Positions 1-5,502 of a DNA stretch of 7,769 nt are shown piece by piece. The notes under the pieces were generated by a model. The model searched no databases and was not told the DNA's origin. It saw only the letters and a program-made list of their open reading frames with translations. The stretch is from contig PKTV01000103.1 in assembly GCA_002868985.1 (NCBI GenBank), forward strand, positions 1 through 7,769. Direction: 5' to 3'. The DNA is from Desulfobacteraceae bacterium (lineage in GTDB: Bacteria > Desulfobacterota > Desulfobacteria > Desulfobacterales > UBA11574). Numbering within the stretch: position 1 is the first letter of the stretch; every line of letters starts with the position of its first letter. The translations under genes and the position numbers were made by a program.

Positions 1-402
1 AAAGCTGATGAACAAGGCGGTAGTATAGCGCATCCATGTGAAGATTCTAAAGAAAACCAAAAACAGTAATGTCCAGAAAAGATAGAATACCGTGGTGGCT
101 GTGACTCGGTACTTCACGGGGATACTTTCTGATATTTTTGATAAGAAAAGGTGAACCCTTTTACCTGGCTTGTGGAGCCGGGAATGCAGGATCTCTTTCA
201 CCGTTATTGTTTCATCGATGTAAAGTCCGGCCGGTATTAGAAAATCGAGAGTTAACGGAAAGCCTTGCTCATGGAGAAGGTCGTTGGTCTGACGAAAGGG
301 AAGAGATAGGATCTTTCGAAATCCGGTGTAAAAGACGCTGATGATCGCTATCAAAGACACCATAGAAAGCACCGTCCAGAGAATTTTAGCCCGTATAACC
401 AT
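1..402 (-). CDS. Unrecognised membrane protein, N-terminal 134 residues (runs off left edge)
   Basis: The minus strand is open from an ATG at 402 to the window edge, 134 codons without a stop, and an in-frame TAG lies directly before the ATG, so no earlier start exists. GGAGG at 420-416 precedes the ATG by 13 nt, which is long but usable. The product begins MVIRAKILW and has a hydrophobic segment at about residues 8-26, a mixed soluble stretch (about 28-103), then a second hydrophobic stretch (about 105-120) that is still hydrophobic at the edge. This suggests an inner-membrane protein with an extracytoplasmic loop between two helices. I do not recognise a family; a sensor or an envelope protein would both fit. 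The plus-strand TTG-initiated frame inside it has no ribosome site and looks like a shadow. It is divergent from the gene at 736. Confidence 0.6.
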   Translation of the reverse strand, partial: MVIRAKILWTVLSMVSLIAIISVFYTGFRKILSLPFRQTNDLLHEQGFPLTLDFLIPAGLYIDETITVKEILHSRLHKPGKRVHLFLSKISESIPVKYRVTATTVFYLFWTLLFLVFFRIFTWMRYTTALFISF

Positions 403-571
403 CTATGTGCTTAGACCTCCAGAGATAAAAATGCAGGGGTATTGATTTTATAGGACTCGTTTTTTGAAAATAGTGAACAAATATTTGTCGTATAAAAGAT
501 TCCAGCTAACTGTAATATTTAAAACCATTTATTTTAATGCTGACTTGTCCCAAAGCTACCAGAGGCGATTC

Positions 572-591
572 AAGGTGTCAACTGACACTTT
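572..591. promoter_or_regulatory. Palindromic hairpin or operator (GTGTCA-AC-TGACAC)
   Basis: A perfect inverted repeat GTGTCA-AC-TGACAC at 575-588 extends outward by one G.T pair and two A-T pairs, giving a 9-bp dyad. It is followed on the plus strand by T590-T593, so as RNA it resembles a short intrinsic terminator or attenuator. No plus-strand gene ends upstream of it. An operator for a dimeric regulator, or a leader hairpin for the 736 gene, is therefore more likely than a gene-end terminator. The regulator is not identifiable. Confidence 0.4.
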
Positions 592-614
592 TTGGTCCGG
601 CTGAAAAACTATGT

Positions 615-644
615 CATGAAAATATAGATTTTACCAATTATAAT
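615..644 (+). promoter_or_regulatory. Weak promoter candidate upstream of the MauE/DoxX-like gene
   Basis: A perfect TATAAT lies at 639-644, about 90 bp before the ATG at 736. The sequence 18 bp upstream (CATGAA, 615-620) is a poor -35. In such AT-rich DNA a perfect -10 can arise by chance. A second option closer to the gene is TTTACT (670-675) with TATAAA (694-699), spacer 18. Confidence 0.25.
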
Positions 645-735
645 CTGTCAAACTATTTATATTATCAATTTTACTTATTGTTTATCATTATATTATAAAT
701 GCATCATTTTAAAATTAATAGGAAAACAGCGTTCA

Positions 736-1266
736 ATGAACGGTCAGGAAGCGAAAACAATTAACGGCCTGAAAGAGGAAGGAATCTTTGCCCTAATAAA
801 TTCTTTTCCGTCGCCTTTAATCTACCATTTGATTCGTGTTTTGCTCAGTGTAATTTTTTTGTGGTCCGGCATTTCAAAGCTAATGGAACCCACAGAATTT
901 GCTGTAATTATAGGTGGATATGGGTTGCTACCTGACGCTTGGATTCTGCCGATTGCCATTGCCTTTCCTTTGCTTGAGATGGTCTTCGGCTTGGGGCTGT
1001 TATTGGATATCCGGGGATCTCTGGCCGTTATTACGGGTCTTTTAATGTTGTTTATCGCGATCCTGGGCTACAGCATTTGGTTGGGGCTCGATGTCGACTG
1101 CGGCTGTTTCGGTCCTGAAGATCCGGAGGCCAAAGCCTTTCACGGACTTTGGTCGGCCCTTGTTCGGGATATTATAATGATGCTGGGCATTTTTTATCTT
1201 TATTACCAAAGGCTTAACCAGATTGTTGCTCCCAAACGGTTAAGAAATTTGTTTAAAATTATTTGA
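736..1266 (+). CDS. MauE/DoxX-family redox-associated membrane protein
   Basis: This 176-residue protein resembles the MauE/DoxX group, small four-helix membrane proteins linked to thiol redox or disulfide handling. Hydrophobic segments lie at about residues 30-48, 70-90, 96-116 and 143-158. The segment RVLLSVIFLWSGISKL (34-49) is typical of the first helix in DoxX/MauE proteins. The motif DCGCFGPED (121-129) after helix 3 gives a vicinal CxC pair (C122, C124), the expected thiol site near the membrane surface. The ATG at 736 follows AGGAAA (720-725) by 10 nt. The stop lies 17 nt before the rhodanese start, so the two are very likely co-transcribed. In MauE proper the role is disulfide formation during methylamine dehydrogenase maturation; here I infer only that it passes electrons or thiols to an exported partner, most obviously the rhodanese. 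The exact substrate is unknown. Confidence 0.8.
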   Translation: MNGQEAKTINGLKEEGIFALINSFPSPLIYHLIRVLLSVIFLWSGISKLMEPTEFAVIIGGYGLLPDAWILPIAIAFPLLEMVFGLGLLLDIRGSLAVITGLLMLFIAILGYSIWLGLDVDCGCFGPEDPEAKAFHGLWSALVRDIIMMLGIFYLYYQRLNQIVAPKRLRNLFKII

Positions 1267-1283
1267 AAACAGGAGGATTAATG

Positions 1284-1814
1284 ATGCGAATCGGGAAGAT
1301 AATCTTTAGCCTTGTTGTCGTGGGATTGTTTGTTATAGGTTTGACAAGCCCGTCTTTGGCCAAAAACAAATTCGAAAAAGAAGTGGAGAAAGAACAGGGT
1401 GCCGTCAAACTGGTCCGGGAAGTTCAGCGGGGAGGTTATGACGTCATTACCGCTAAAGAACTCAAGGATATGATCGATTCCGGCAAGGATGTTCTCATTA
1501 TTGATACCATGCCTTATGATGCCAGCTATAAAAAAGCACACATTCCCGGCGCCGAGCAGTTTTTATTTCCCATTCCTGAAATGAAAGAATGGAATACTAA
1601 GGAGACAGGCGGAAAGACCTTAGACGATTTCAAAGCGCTGCTGGGTCCGGACAAAAACAAAACTATTGTTATCTACTGTGGATTTGTCAAATGCGGGCGA
1701 AGCCATAACGGAGCCATGTGGACTGTAAAATTAGGCTACAAGAATGTCTTGCGTTTTTCTGGCGGCATTTTTGCATGGAAAGGTGCCAAATATCCAATAG
1801 AAAAAGCAAGATGA
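1284..1814 (+). CDS. Exported rhodanese-like sulfurtransferase
   Basis: The product has 176 residues. An ideal AGGAGG (1271-1276) sits 7 nt before the ATG at 1284; the preceding ATG at 1281 is only 4 nt away and adds one Met. Residues 1-26 form a signal peptide (Arg/Lys start, hydrophobic core 6-20, likely cut after SLA), so the enzyme should act in the periplasm. A single rhodanese domain covers about 50-173: LIIDTMPYDASYKKAHIPGA (71-90) is the usual D-x-R/H-IPGA region, and the active loop is YCGFVKCGRSHNGA (131-144). C132 is the expected persulfide-forming Cys. The loop is longer than the usual C-x4-R loop and has a second Cys, C137, next to R139. GGIFAWKGAKYPIEKA (160-175) is a normal rhodanese end. 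The 17-nt gap to the MauE/DoxX gene suggests one operon. Family role: transfer of sulfane sulfur. The true donor and acceptor are unknown. Confidence 0.85.
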   Translation: MRIGKIIFSLVVVGLFVIGLTSPSLAKNKFEKEVEKEQGAVKLVREVQRGGYDVITAKELKDMIDSGKDVLIIDTMPYDASYKKAHIPGAEQFLFPIPEMKEWNTKETGGKTLDDFKALLGPDKNKTIVIYCGFVKCGRSHNGAMWTVKLGYKNVLRFSGGIFAWKGAKYPIEKAR

Positions 1815-1821
1815 GGATTCA

Positions 1822-1855
1822 TCTTCGAACTGAGCAACACCTTTTTATTCGAAGA
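1822..1855. repeat. 8-bp perfect inverted repeat just after the rhodanese stop
   Basis: TCTTCGAA (1822-1829) and TTCGAAGA (1848-1855) are perfect reverse complements separated by 18 nt. The hairpin begins 7 nt after the TGA at 1812-1814. No T-run follows the right arm, so it is not a classic intrinsic terminator; the loop contains TTTTT (1842-1846). It could act as an intercistronic RNA structure or a processing site. Confidence 0.45.
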
Positions 1856-1928
1856 CATCCGTTTGCCGGTTCGTTGTTGTTTTGATACGAATTCTGAGCC
1901 GGTCAGGGTTCAAGCGACATTAGTTCTC

Positions 1929-2507
1929 ATGATACGATTAAATAAAGACAATGGGTTGTTGGGGCATCGTGCTGAAACGCTGGTTAGCAAAATCCGGCAG
2001 CGTACAGAGAACCTGTTCACGACTGGCCAATTGATGTGTTCCGAAGCAGTATTATCGGTGTTGAACCAAGGTCTAAAAGGGGGATTGTCACCGGAAATCG
2101 CCGTTCGGATTACCTCCGGCCTGCCGGAAGGATTTGGAAGAAGCGGCTGCACTTGCGGCGCATTAAGTGCCGGCGTTATTGCCCTTGGGTTGTTCCTGGG
2201 TCGCAACGGTCCCGGCATCTTGAACAATAGAAAGGTTTACGCCGCTTCCAGAGATCTCCACGAGCGGTTCAAAACAAAGTTCGGTGCCACCTGTTGTCGG
2301 GTGCTGACAAAAAATATCGAAGTCGGTACGAAGTACCATTTTCGGTTTTGTGCCCGGCATGCCGGAGAAGTTTCTGAACAGGCCGCACGTATTGTACTTG
2401 ACCATGATCCGGAACGACTTGAAATGGCGGATTGGACGTATTTGAATCAAACAGATTCCAAAATGAGCGCAAGGATCAAACAACTCACCAAGGCACTTCG
2501 ATCATAA
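1929..2507 (+). CDS. C_GCAxxG_C_C family protein (Cys-rich putative redox protein)
   Basis: This 192-residue protein has the pattern of the C_GCAxxG_C_C family, Cys-rich proteins common in anaerobes and thought to bind a metal or take part in redox chemistry; the precise reaction is not known. The sequence opens with a helix RAETLVSKIRQRTENLF (14-30), then MCSEAVLSVL (36-45), LPEGFGRSGCTCGALSAG (65-82) followed by a hydrophobic helix, CC at 122-123 and C141. The conserved Cys set is thus C37, C74/C76, C122/C123 and C141. I chose the ATG at 1929 because family homology begins shortly after it. A TTG at 1863 would add 22 residues. Neither start has a strong ribosome site. The frame is the same as the upstream rhodanese and stays open back to its TGA (1812-1814). 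The position between a rhodanese and selD hints at sulfur or selenium handling, by inference only. Confidence 0.75.
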   Translation: MIRLNKDNGLLGHRAETLVSKIRQRTENLFTTGQLMCSEAVLSVLNQGLKGGLSPEIAVRITSGLPEGFGRSGCTCGALSAGVIALGLFLGRNGPGILNNRKVYAASRDLHERFKTKFGATCCRVLTKNIEVGTKYHFRFCARHAGEVSEQAARIVLDHDPERLEMADWTYLNQTDSKMSARIKQLTKALRS

Positions 2508-2579
2508 TATAACGAGTTTTCCTAAATCAGTGGGTTTACACCATCAAAACAGACAACGTATCCTTTCAGCGAAAAAACC

Positions 2580-2609
2580 TTGACCTGCATGCCAAAGGGA
2601 AAGAATAAT
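2580..2609 (+). promoter_or_regulatory. Sigma-70-type promoter candidate for selD
   Basis: TTGACC (2580-2585) and AATAAT (2604-2609) are each 5/6 matches to the -35 and -10 consensus, with an 18-bp spacer. A start of transcription near 2616 would give a leader of about 30 nt, containing the ribosome site AGGAG at 2633-2637. It lies in the 140-bp gap after the C_GCAxxG_C_C gene. This implies selD can be expressed separately from the upstream genes. Confidence 0.45.
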
Positions 2610-2647
2610 AAGGACAATCCAAATAGAAATTTAGGAGCATATAGGCA

Positions 2648-3706
2648 GTGAAACTGAACTTTTTTAAAAAACCGACCCTGCTGAGCCTTTCAAAAACCTG
2701 TGGGTGAGCTGCAAAAATCGACCCGGTCGGGCTTGGCAATTTGTTGGCGAATCTCCCAAAAAATAAAGATCCGAACTTGCTGGTGGGCTATGAAACCAGT
2801 GATGATGCCGGCGTTTATCGATTAACCGAAGATCTGGCCATAATAATGACGGCCGACTATATAACGCCGCCGGTGAATGACCCGTATATATACGGCCAAA
2901 TAGCGGCAGCCAATGCTATCAGCGATGTCTACGCCATGGGCGGACAACCCATCGCTTGTCTCAACCTGGTCAGTTTTCCTTCTAAAAAGTTGCCTCCGGA
3001 GGTCCTTCACAAAATTGTAGCCGGAGCGCTGAGTAAGATTACCGAAGCCGGTGCTGTATTGGCGGGCGGGCATTCCGTGGAAGACGATGAACCCAAATTC
3101 GGTCTTTCAGTAACCGGAATCGTGCATCCGGACAAATTTTGGACCAACCAGGGTGCTCAACCCGGGGATGTGCTGATTCTGACCAAACCCGTTGGAAGCG
3201 GTGTTTTGTTTAACGCCAATTTAAAAAAATGGGTTTCCAAAGAGGCCATGGATGCCTGTTTGTCAATCCTCATAACGCTCAATCGAACTGCTGCTGAGGT
3301 TATGGCCGGTTTTGATATCCACGCCGCAACGGACGTCACTGGATTCGGATTGGCCGGGCACGGCTTTGAAATGGCCAAAGCATCCGGAGTGTGTTTGGAA
3401 ATCCGTATCAAAGATCTGCCGATCATGGACGAGGCCCTGACGGCGTATAAAAGAGGAATGACCACCGGCGTAAATGCTTACAATCGGAAAATGGTCGAAC
3501 AACATTTTCGGCTTGAGACCGATTTACCTCACTGGCACGAAGAAATCGTATTTGACCCGCAAACCAGCGGTGGTTTGCTTGTGGCGGTGACCGAGACCCA
3601 AGGGGAAAATCTCGTTAACGCCTTGCATGCCAAAGGGGTGACGGCGGCTAAAATCATCGGCGATGTTCATGAACTTAAAGAGGAGATCCATCTAAAGTTC
3701 AGGTAA
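2648..3706 (+). CDS. selD: Selenide, water dikinase (SelD), selenocysteine-containing; in-frame UGA at codon 20
   Basis: SelD makes selenophosphate from selenide and ATP, the selenium donor for selenocysteine-tRNA and selenouridine. Read through the TGA at 2705-2707, the gene encodes 352 residues, close to the usual 345-350. The N-terminus reads LSKTCG-U-AAKIDP, with Sec20 at the position of the catalytic Cys17 of E. coli SelD and K23 matching the essential Lys20. Further landmarks: GYETSDDAGVY (47-57, metal-binding Asp), IAAANAISDVYAMGG, LAGGHSVEDDEP, ATDVTGFGLAGH and DPQTSGGLL, all typical of the AIRS/SelD fold. The start is GTG 2648: AGGAG (2633-2637) lies 10 nt upstream and an in-frame TAG (2642-2644) rules out an earlier start. 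A conventional ORF call would begin at TTG 2741 and lose the active site. Production needs SelA, SelB and tRNA-Sec, which are not in this window. The gene downstream converges on it. Confidence 0.92.
2705..2748 (+). promoter_or_regulatory. Bacterial SECIS element: UGA codon plus downstream hairpin
   Basis: Bacterial selenocysteine insertion needs a stem-loop directly after the UGA that SelB binds through its apical loop. Here CCC (2722-2724) pairs with GGG (2729-2731) around a GGTC loop (2725-2728), the same apical tetranucleotide as in the E. coli fdhF element. The loop begins 17 nt after the UGA (18 nt in fdhF). Below it, with C2732 bulged, ACCC is preceded by TCG that pairs with TTGG through G.U wobbles. 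After a small internal loop, GCAAA (2711-2715) pairs with TTTGT (2740-2744). The coding context (active-site position of SelD) and the structure agree. Confidence 0.8.
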
Positions 3707-3761
3707 ATCGAATGCAACGATTCAAATTAAACAGGAAGGGTTTCTCAAAAGCCTATTCGAA

Positions 3762-4172
3762 CTACAGTCGCTGTATTTTTTCAGCGACCATTTTTGGTAA
3801 AGGGATGGCCTTCCAGGTGTGATCGATAGCAACGAAGGTAACATTTCCCTCTGCCATCAACCGGGTTTCCGGTGGGCGGTAAAAGTGAAACTGAAAGACG
3901 ATGGCCTTTTCTTTGATTTCTTTGATTGAAGTATGCATTTCAAGTAAATCGCCATAGTAGGCCGGGGCTAAAAAGTGGCAGTTCGCAGCCACTTTGGGCA
4001 TGCCGAATTTTTCTTCTTTGTTACGAAAGAAGGTTTCCGGAGGTATGTTGATATACCGGAGAAATTCTTCAATCCCCTCATGGAAATAGCGAAAATAGGC
4101 GACAAAATAAACCACACCATACGGGTCAGTATCACCGAAGCGAACCTGTACTTTGGTTTTATGAATGAGCAT
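3762..4172 (-). CDS. Acyl-CoA thioesterase, 4HBT/YbgC hot-dog family
   Basis: At 136 residues this is the usual size for a single hot-dog-fold thioesterase, which hydrolyses acyl-CoA to the free acid and CoA in the cytoplasm. The diagnostic N-terminal motif is VRFGDTDPYGVVYFVAYFRY (10-29). D16 is the expected catalytic Asp of the 4-hydroxybenzoyl-CoA thioesterase and YbgC type, and the GVVY/YFRYF pattern follows as in the family. FLAPAYYGDLLEMHTSIKEI is the conserved second strand region. An ideal AGGAGG (4184-4179) lies 6 nt before the ATG at 4172. The gene stands alone on the minus strand, convergent with selD and divergent from the hydrolase, so no operon partner tells the substrate. Substrates in this family range from aromatic to short and medium acyl-CoAs, and I cannot tell which applies. 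Confidence 0.85.
   Translation of the reverse strand: MLIHKTKVQVRFGDTDPYGVVYFVAYFRYFHEGIEEFLRYINIPPETFFRNKEEKFGMPKVAANCHFLAPAYYGDLLEMHTSIKEIKEKAIVFQFHFYRPPETRLMAEGNVTFVAIDHTWKAIPLPKMVAEKIQRL
3767..3788. repeat. 7-bp inverted repeat at the 3' end of the thioesterase gene
   Basis: GTCGCTG (3767-3773) and CAGCGAC (3782-3788) are perfect reverse complements around an 8-nt loop with six T on the plus strand. It overlaps the last codons of the minus-strand thioesterase and lies about 60 bp after selD stops. No T-run follows on either strand. A role in ending convergent transcription is possible but weakly supported. Confidence 0.25.
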
Positions 4173-4235
4173 GTCATACCTCCTGTGGGTGATGAAATAA
4201 CTATTTCCTTGATAAAAAAATCGGCTGTCCTTAAA

Positions 4236-4265
4236 TTAACGTAATATTGCCGCTTCAGGTATAAT
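4236..4265 (+). promoter_or_regulatory. Promoter-like match overlapping the left arm of the inverted repeat
   Basis: TTAACG (4236-4241) and a perfect TATAAT (4260-4265) are 18 bp apart. The TATAAT lies inside the left repeat arm, and the right arm carries the same hexamer facing inward on the minus strand. It could transcribe through the repeat toward the hydrolase gene. The A/T-rich arm makes a chance match plausible. Confidence 0.25.
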
Positions 4266-4449
4266 TAAATTTTTGCTGAAAGAACTCGCGAATAAGGGCT
4301 CGTAATGAAAGAATCTGCCCTGACTATTCATAACAGTCTATGTTTTAACATGGGGTTCATCCATAACGTTAAATCATCGATGGTTCTTTCAAAACGATCC
4401 CTAATCCACTCAGACAGCTTCCAGTCAAAAATTTAATTATACCTGAAGC
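4252..4449. repeat. 198-bp element bounded by 24-bp perfect inverted repeats (MITE-like or invertible segment)
   Basis: The 24 bases at 4252-4275 (beginning GCTTCAGGTATAATT) are the exact reverse complement of 4426-4449. The arms bound a 150-bp spacer. The match continues imperfectly inward (CTG-AAG against the complement of CTTCCAG), and GAAAGAAC (near 4279-4286) matches GTTCTTTC (4383-4390) as a nested stem. No coding frame is present in the spacer and no clear target-site duplication is seen beside the arms. The structure fits a non-autonomous miniature transposable element, or a recombinase-controlled invertible segment between two divergent genes. No recombinase or transposase is encoded in this window. 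Confidence 0.75.
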
Positions 4450-4496
4450 TCTTTCTTGTTGGGTCGAAGCTGAAAGCGAAGACCAATGAAATCGAT

Positions 4497-4524
4497 TTGT
4501 TTCAAAGAGCTAAACTGTTACAAT
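4497..4524 (+). promoter_or_regulatory. Extended -10 promoter candidate for the hydrolase gene
   Basis: TGTTACAAT (4516-4524) combines a TGn extension with a 5/6 match to TATAAT. TTGTTT (4497-4502) lies 16 bp upstream as a partial -35. Transcription would begin near 4531, about 70 nt before the chosen start. It lies outside the inverted-repeat element, so inversion of that element would not remove it. Confidence 0.4.
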
Positions 4525-4603
4525 TCAACTTTTATTAATGTATAAACTCAAGTTTCGCACTCGAATAATGATTTTACACTCTGAAAACATCAAAGGGGTC
4601 ATG

Positions 4604-5500
4604 ATGCGATTTTTCAAATGTTTTTTTCTGATCTGCTGTTTTTTTCTGATCTGCTTAAGTCAAACCCCCAGAGCTGCTGAAAACATCGACGTCGATCTGG
4701 TCAGATTGCAAACCGAAGACGGCGTAAGGCTAACCGGTATTTTACGCCAGCCCCGTGTGGCCAGAGCAAAAGCCTGCGTGGTGTTGATCCACGGTTACAG
4801 CGGCAACTTTTACTCAGGCATCATGGATTTTCTTCCAGAAGCCCTGACAGATAGAGGATTTGCCACTTTGGCGCTCAACATGCGTGATCATGATCGGGGT
4901 CCTAAAAAAAACCGGTTTGAAGAAAACCGTTATGACATTGCGTTAGCCGTCGATAAAATGGCTCTGCTGGGTTATCATTCTATATTTCTTTACGGACACA
5001 GTATGGGTACCAACCGGGTGCTATACTACATGGCAACAACCCAGGATCCAAGAATTAAAGGTATACTTCTAACCGGACCTCCAGGCAATCTTTTCGAGTG
5101 GAATATCAGTATGTTCGGGTCTGATACGGCAAACAGTGTCCTCCGTCAGGCCCAGGACCTGGTGGCAAAAGGTAAAGGAAATCAATGGATGCTGATCAAT
5201 CTGGGACCTTTGGGCAAAGCGCTTTATACCGCATACCATGTTGTAAGCCTCAGGGGCCCGAAAACCGTATCCGATCCCTACCAAAACATTCCCCGTATTT
5301 TTCAACCCATACTCGTTGTCCACGGTCTTGCTGATCGCCTGGCCAATCCCGATGTCGCTGACCGCCTCCGAAACAGTGCAACGCCTAAGACAAATGTCAC
5401 GGTTGTTAAAATTCCCGGTGCCAACCACCGTTTCAGCAATCACCAAGAAAAACTTGTAAGCGTTGTCACCCGATGGATGACAGAGCATCTGAATCACTAA
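4604..5500 (+). CDS. Exported alpha/beta hydrolase (serine esterase/lipase-like)
   Basis: The product has 298 residues. AAAGGGG (4592-4598) sits 5 nt before the ATG at 4604; ATG 4601 is too close to it, and the in-frame ATG at 4538 lacks a ribosome site. Residues 1-25 form a signal peptide with a very hydrophobic, Cys-rich core and likely cleavage near PRAA, so it acts outside the cytoplasm. The fold is an alpha/beta hydrolase: VVLIHGYSGN (59-68) supplies the oxyanion hole, LYGHSMGTNR (129-138) the nucleophile elbow with S133, HGLADRLANP (240-249) the acid D244, and PGANHRF (271-277) the base H275. An insert with cap-like character lies between about 158 and 230. The triad is complete, so it should be active. 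The substrate (ester, lipid or peptide) cannot be read from the sequence. It is flanked on both sides by palindromic elements and no gene appears co-transcribed with it. Confidence 0.85.
   Translation: MRFFKCFFLICCFFLICLSQTPRAAENIDVDLVRLQTEDGVRLTGILRQPRVARAKACVVLIHGYSGNFYSGIMDFLPEALTDRGFATLALNMRDHDRGPKKNRFEENRYDIALAVDKMALLGYHSIFLYGHSMGTNRVLYYMATTQDPRIKGILLTGPPGNLFEWNISMFGSDTANSVLRQAQDLVAKGKGNQWMLINLGPLGKALYTAYHVVSLRGPKTVSDPYQNIPRIFQPILVVHGLADRLANPDVADRLRNSATPKTNVTVVKIPGANHRFSNHQEKLVSVVTRWMTEHLNH
4619..4654 (+). repeat. Perfect in-frame tandem duplication, 2 x 18 bp, in the signal peptide
   Basis: The 18-mer TGTTTTTTTCTGATCTGC occurs twice back to back (4619-4636 and 4637-4654). Each copy contains a T7 run. 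The period is six codons, so the protein repeats CFFLIC twice (residues 6-17), which is the whole hydrophobic core of the signal peptide. Loss or gain of one copy would keep the frame but change the core length. A change in either T7 tract would shift the frame. Confidence 0.9.
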
Positions 5501-5502
5501 TC

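Larger units (their letters stand above)
403..735. other. AT-rich divergent intergenic region
   Basis: About 330 bp separate two divergent genes. No coding frame with a start and ribosome site is visible. It holds a 14-bp perfect inverted repeat (575-588), a perfect TATAAT (639-644), and runs of A/T near 651-720. For the leftward gene the only -10-like match is TATAAA (minus strand, 452-447), without a convincing -35. The stretch probably holds promoters for both genes. Confidence 0.5.

Noticed and set aside
138..341. 67-codon plus-strand frame with TTG start
   Set aside because: It has no ribosome site and no family resemblance, and it lies antisense to a better-supported open frame with a start, ribosome site and membrane segments.
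1863..1928. TTG-initiated N-terminal extension of the C_GCAxxG_C_C protein
   Set aside because: The 22 extra residues do not resemble the family and no good ribosome site precedes the TTG. The frame being open there is explained by the same-frame linker.
3975..4244. 89-codon plus-strand frame opposite the thioesterase
   Set aside because: It is antisense to a clear hot-dog thioesterase with an ideal ribosome site. The peptide mirrors that gene and has no family features.
4252..4449. CRISPR array or integron attC site as an explanation for the inverted repeats
   Set aside because: There are only two arms in inverted orientation, no regular direct repeat-spacer pattern, and no integrase or cas gene. 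The core motifs of attC sites are not seen.
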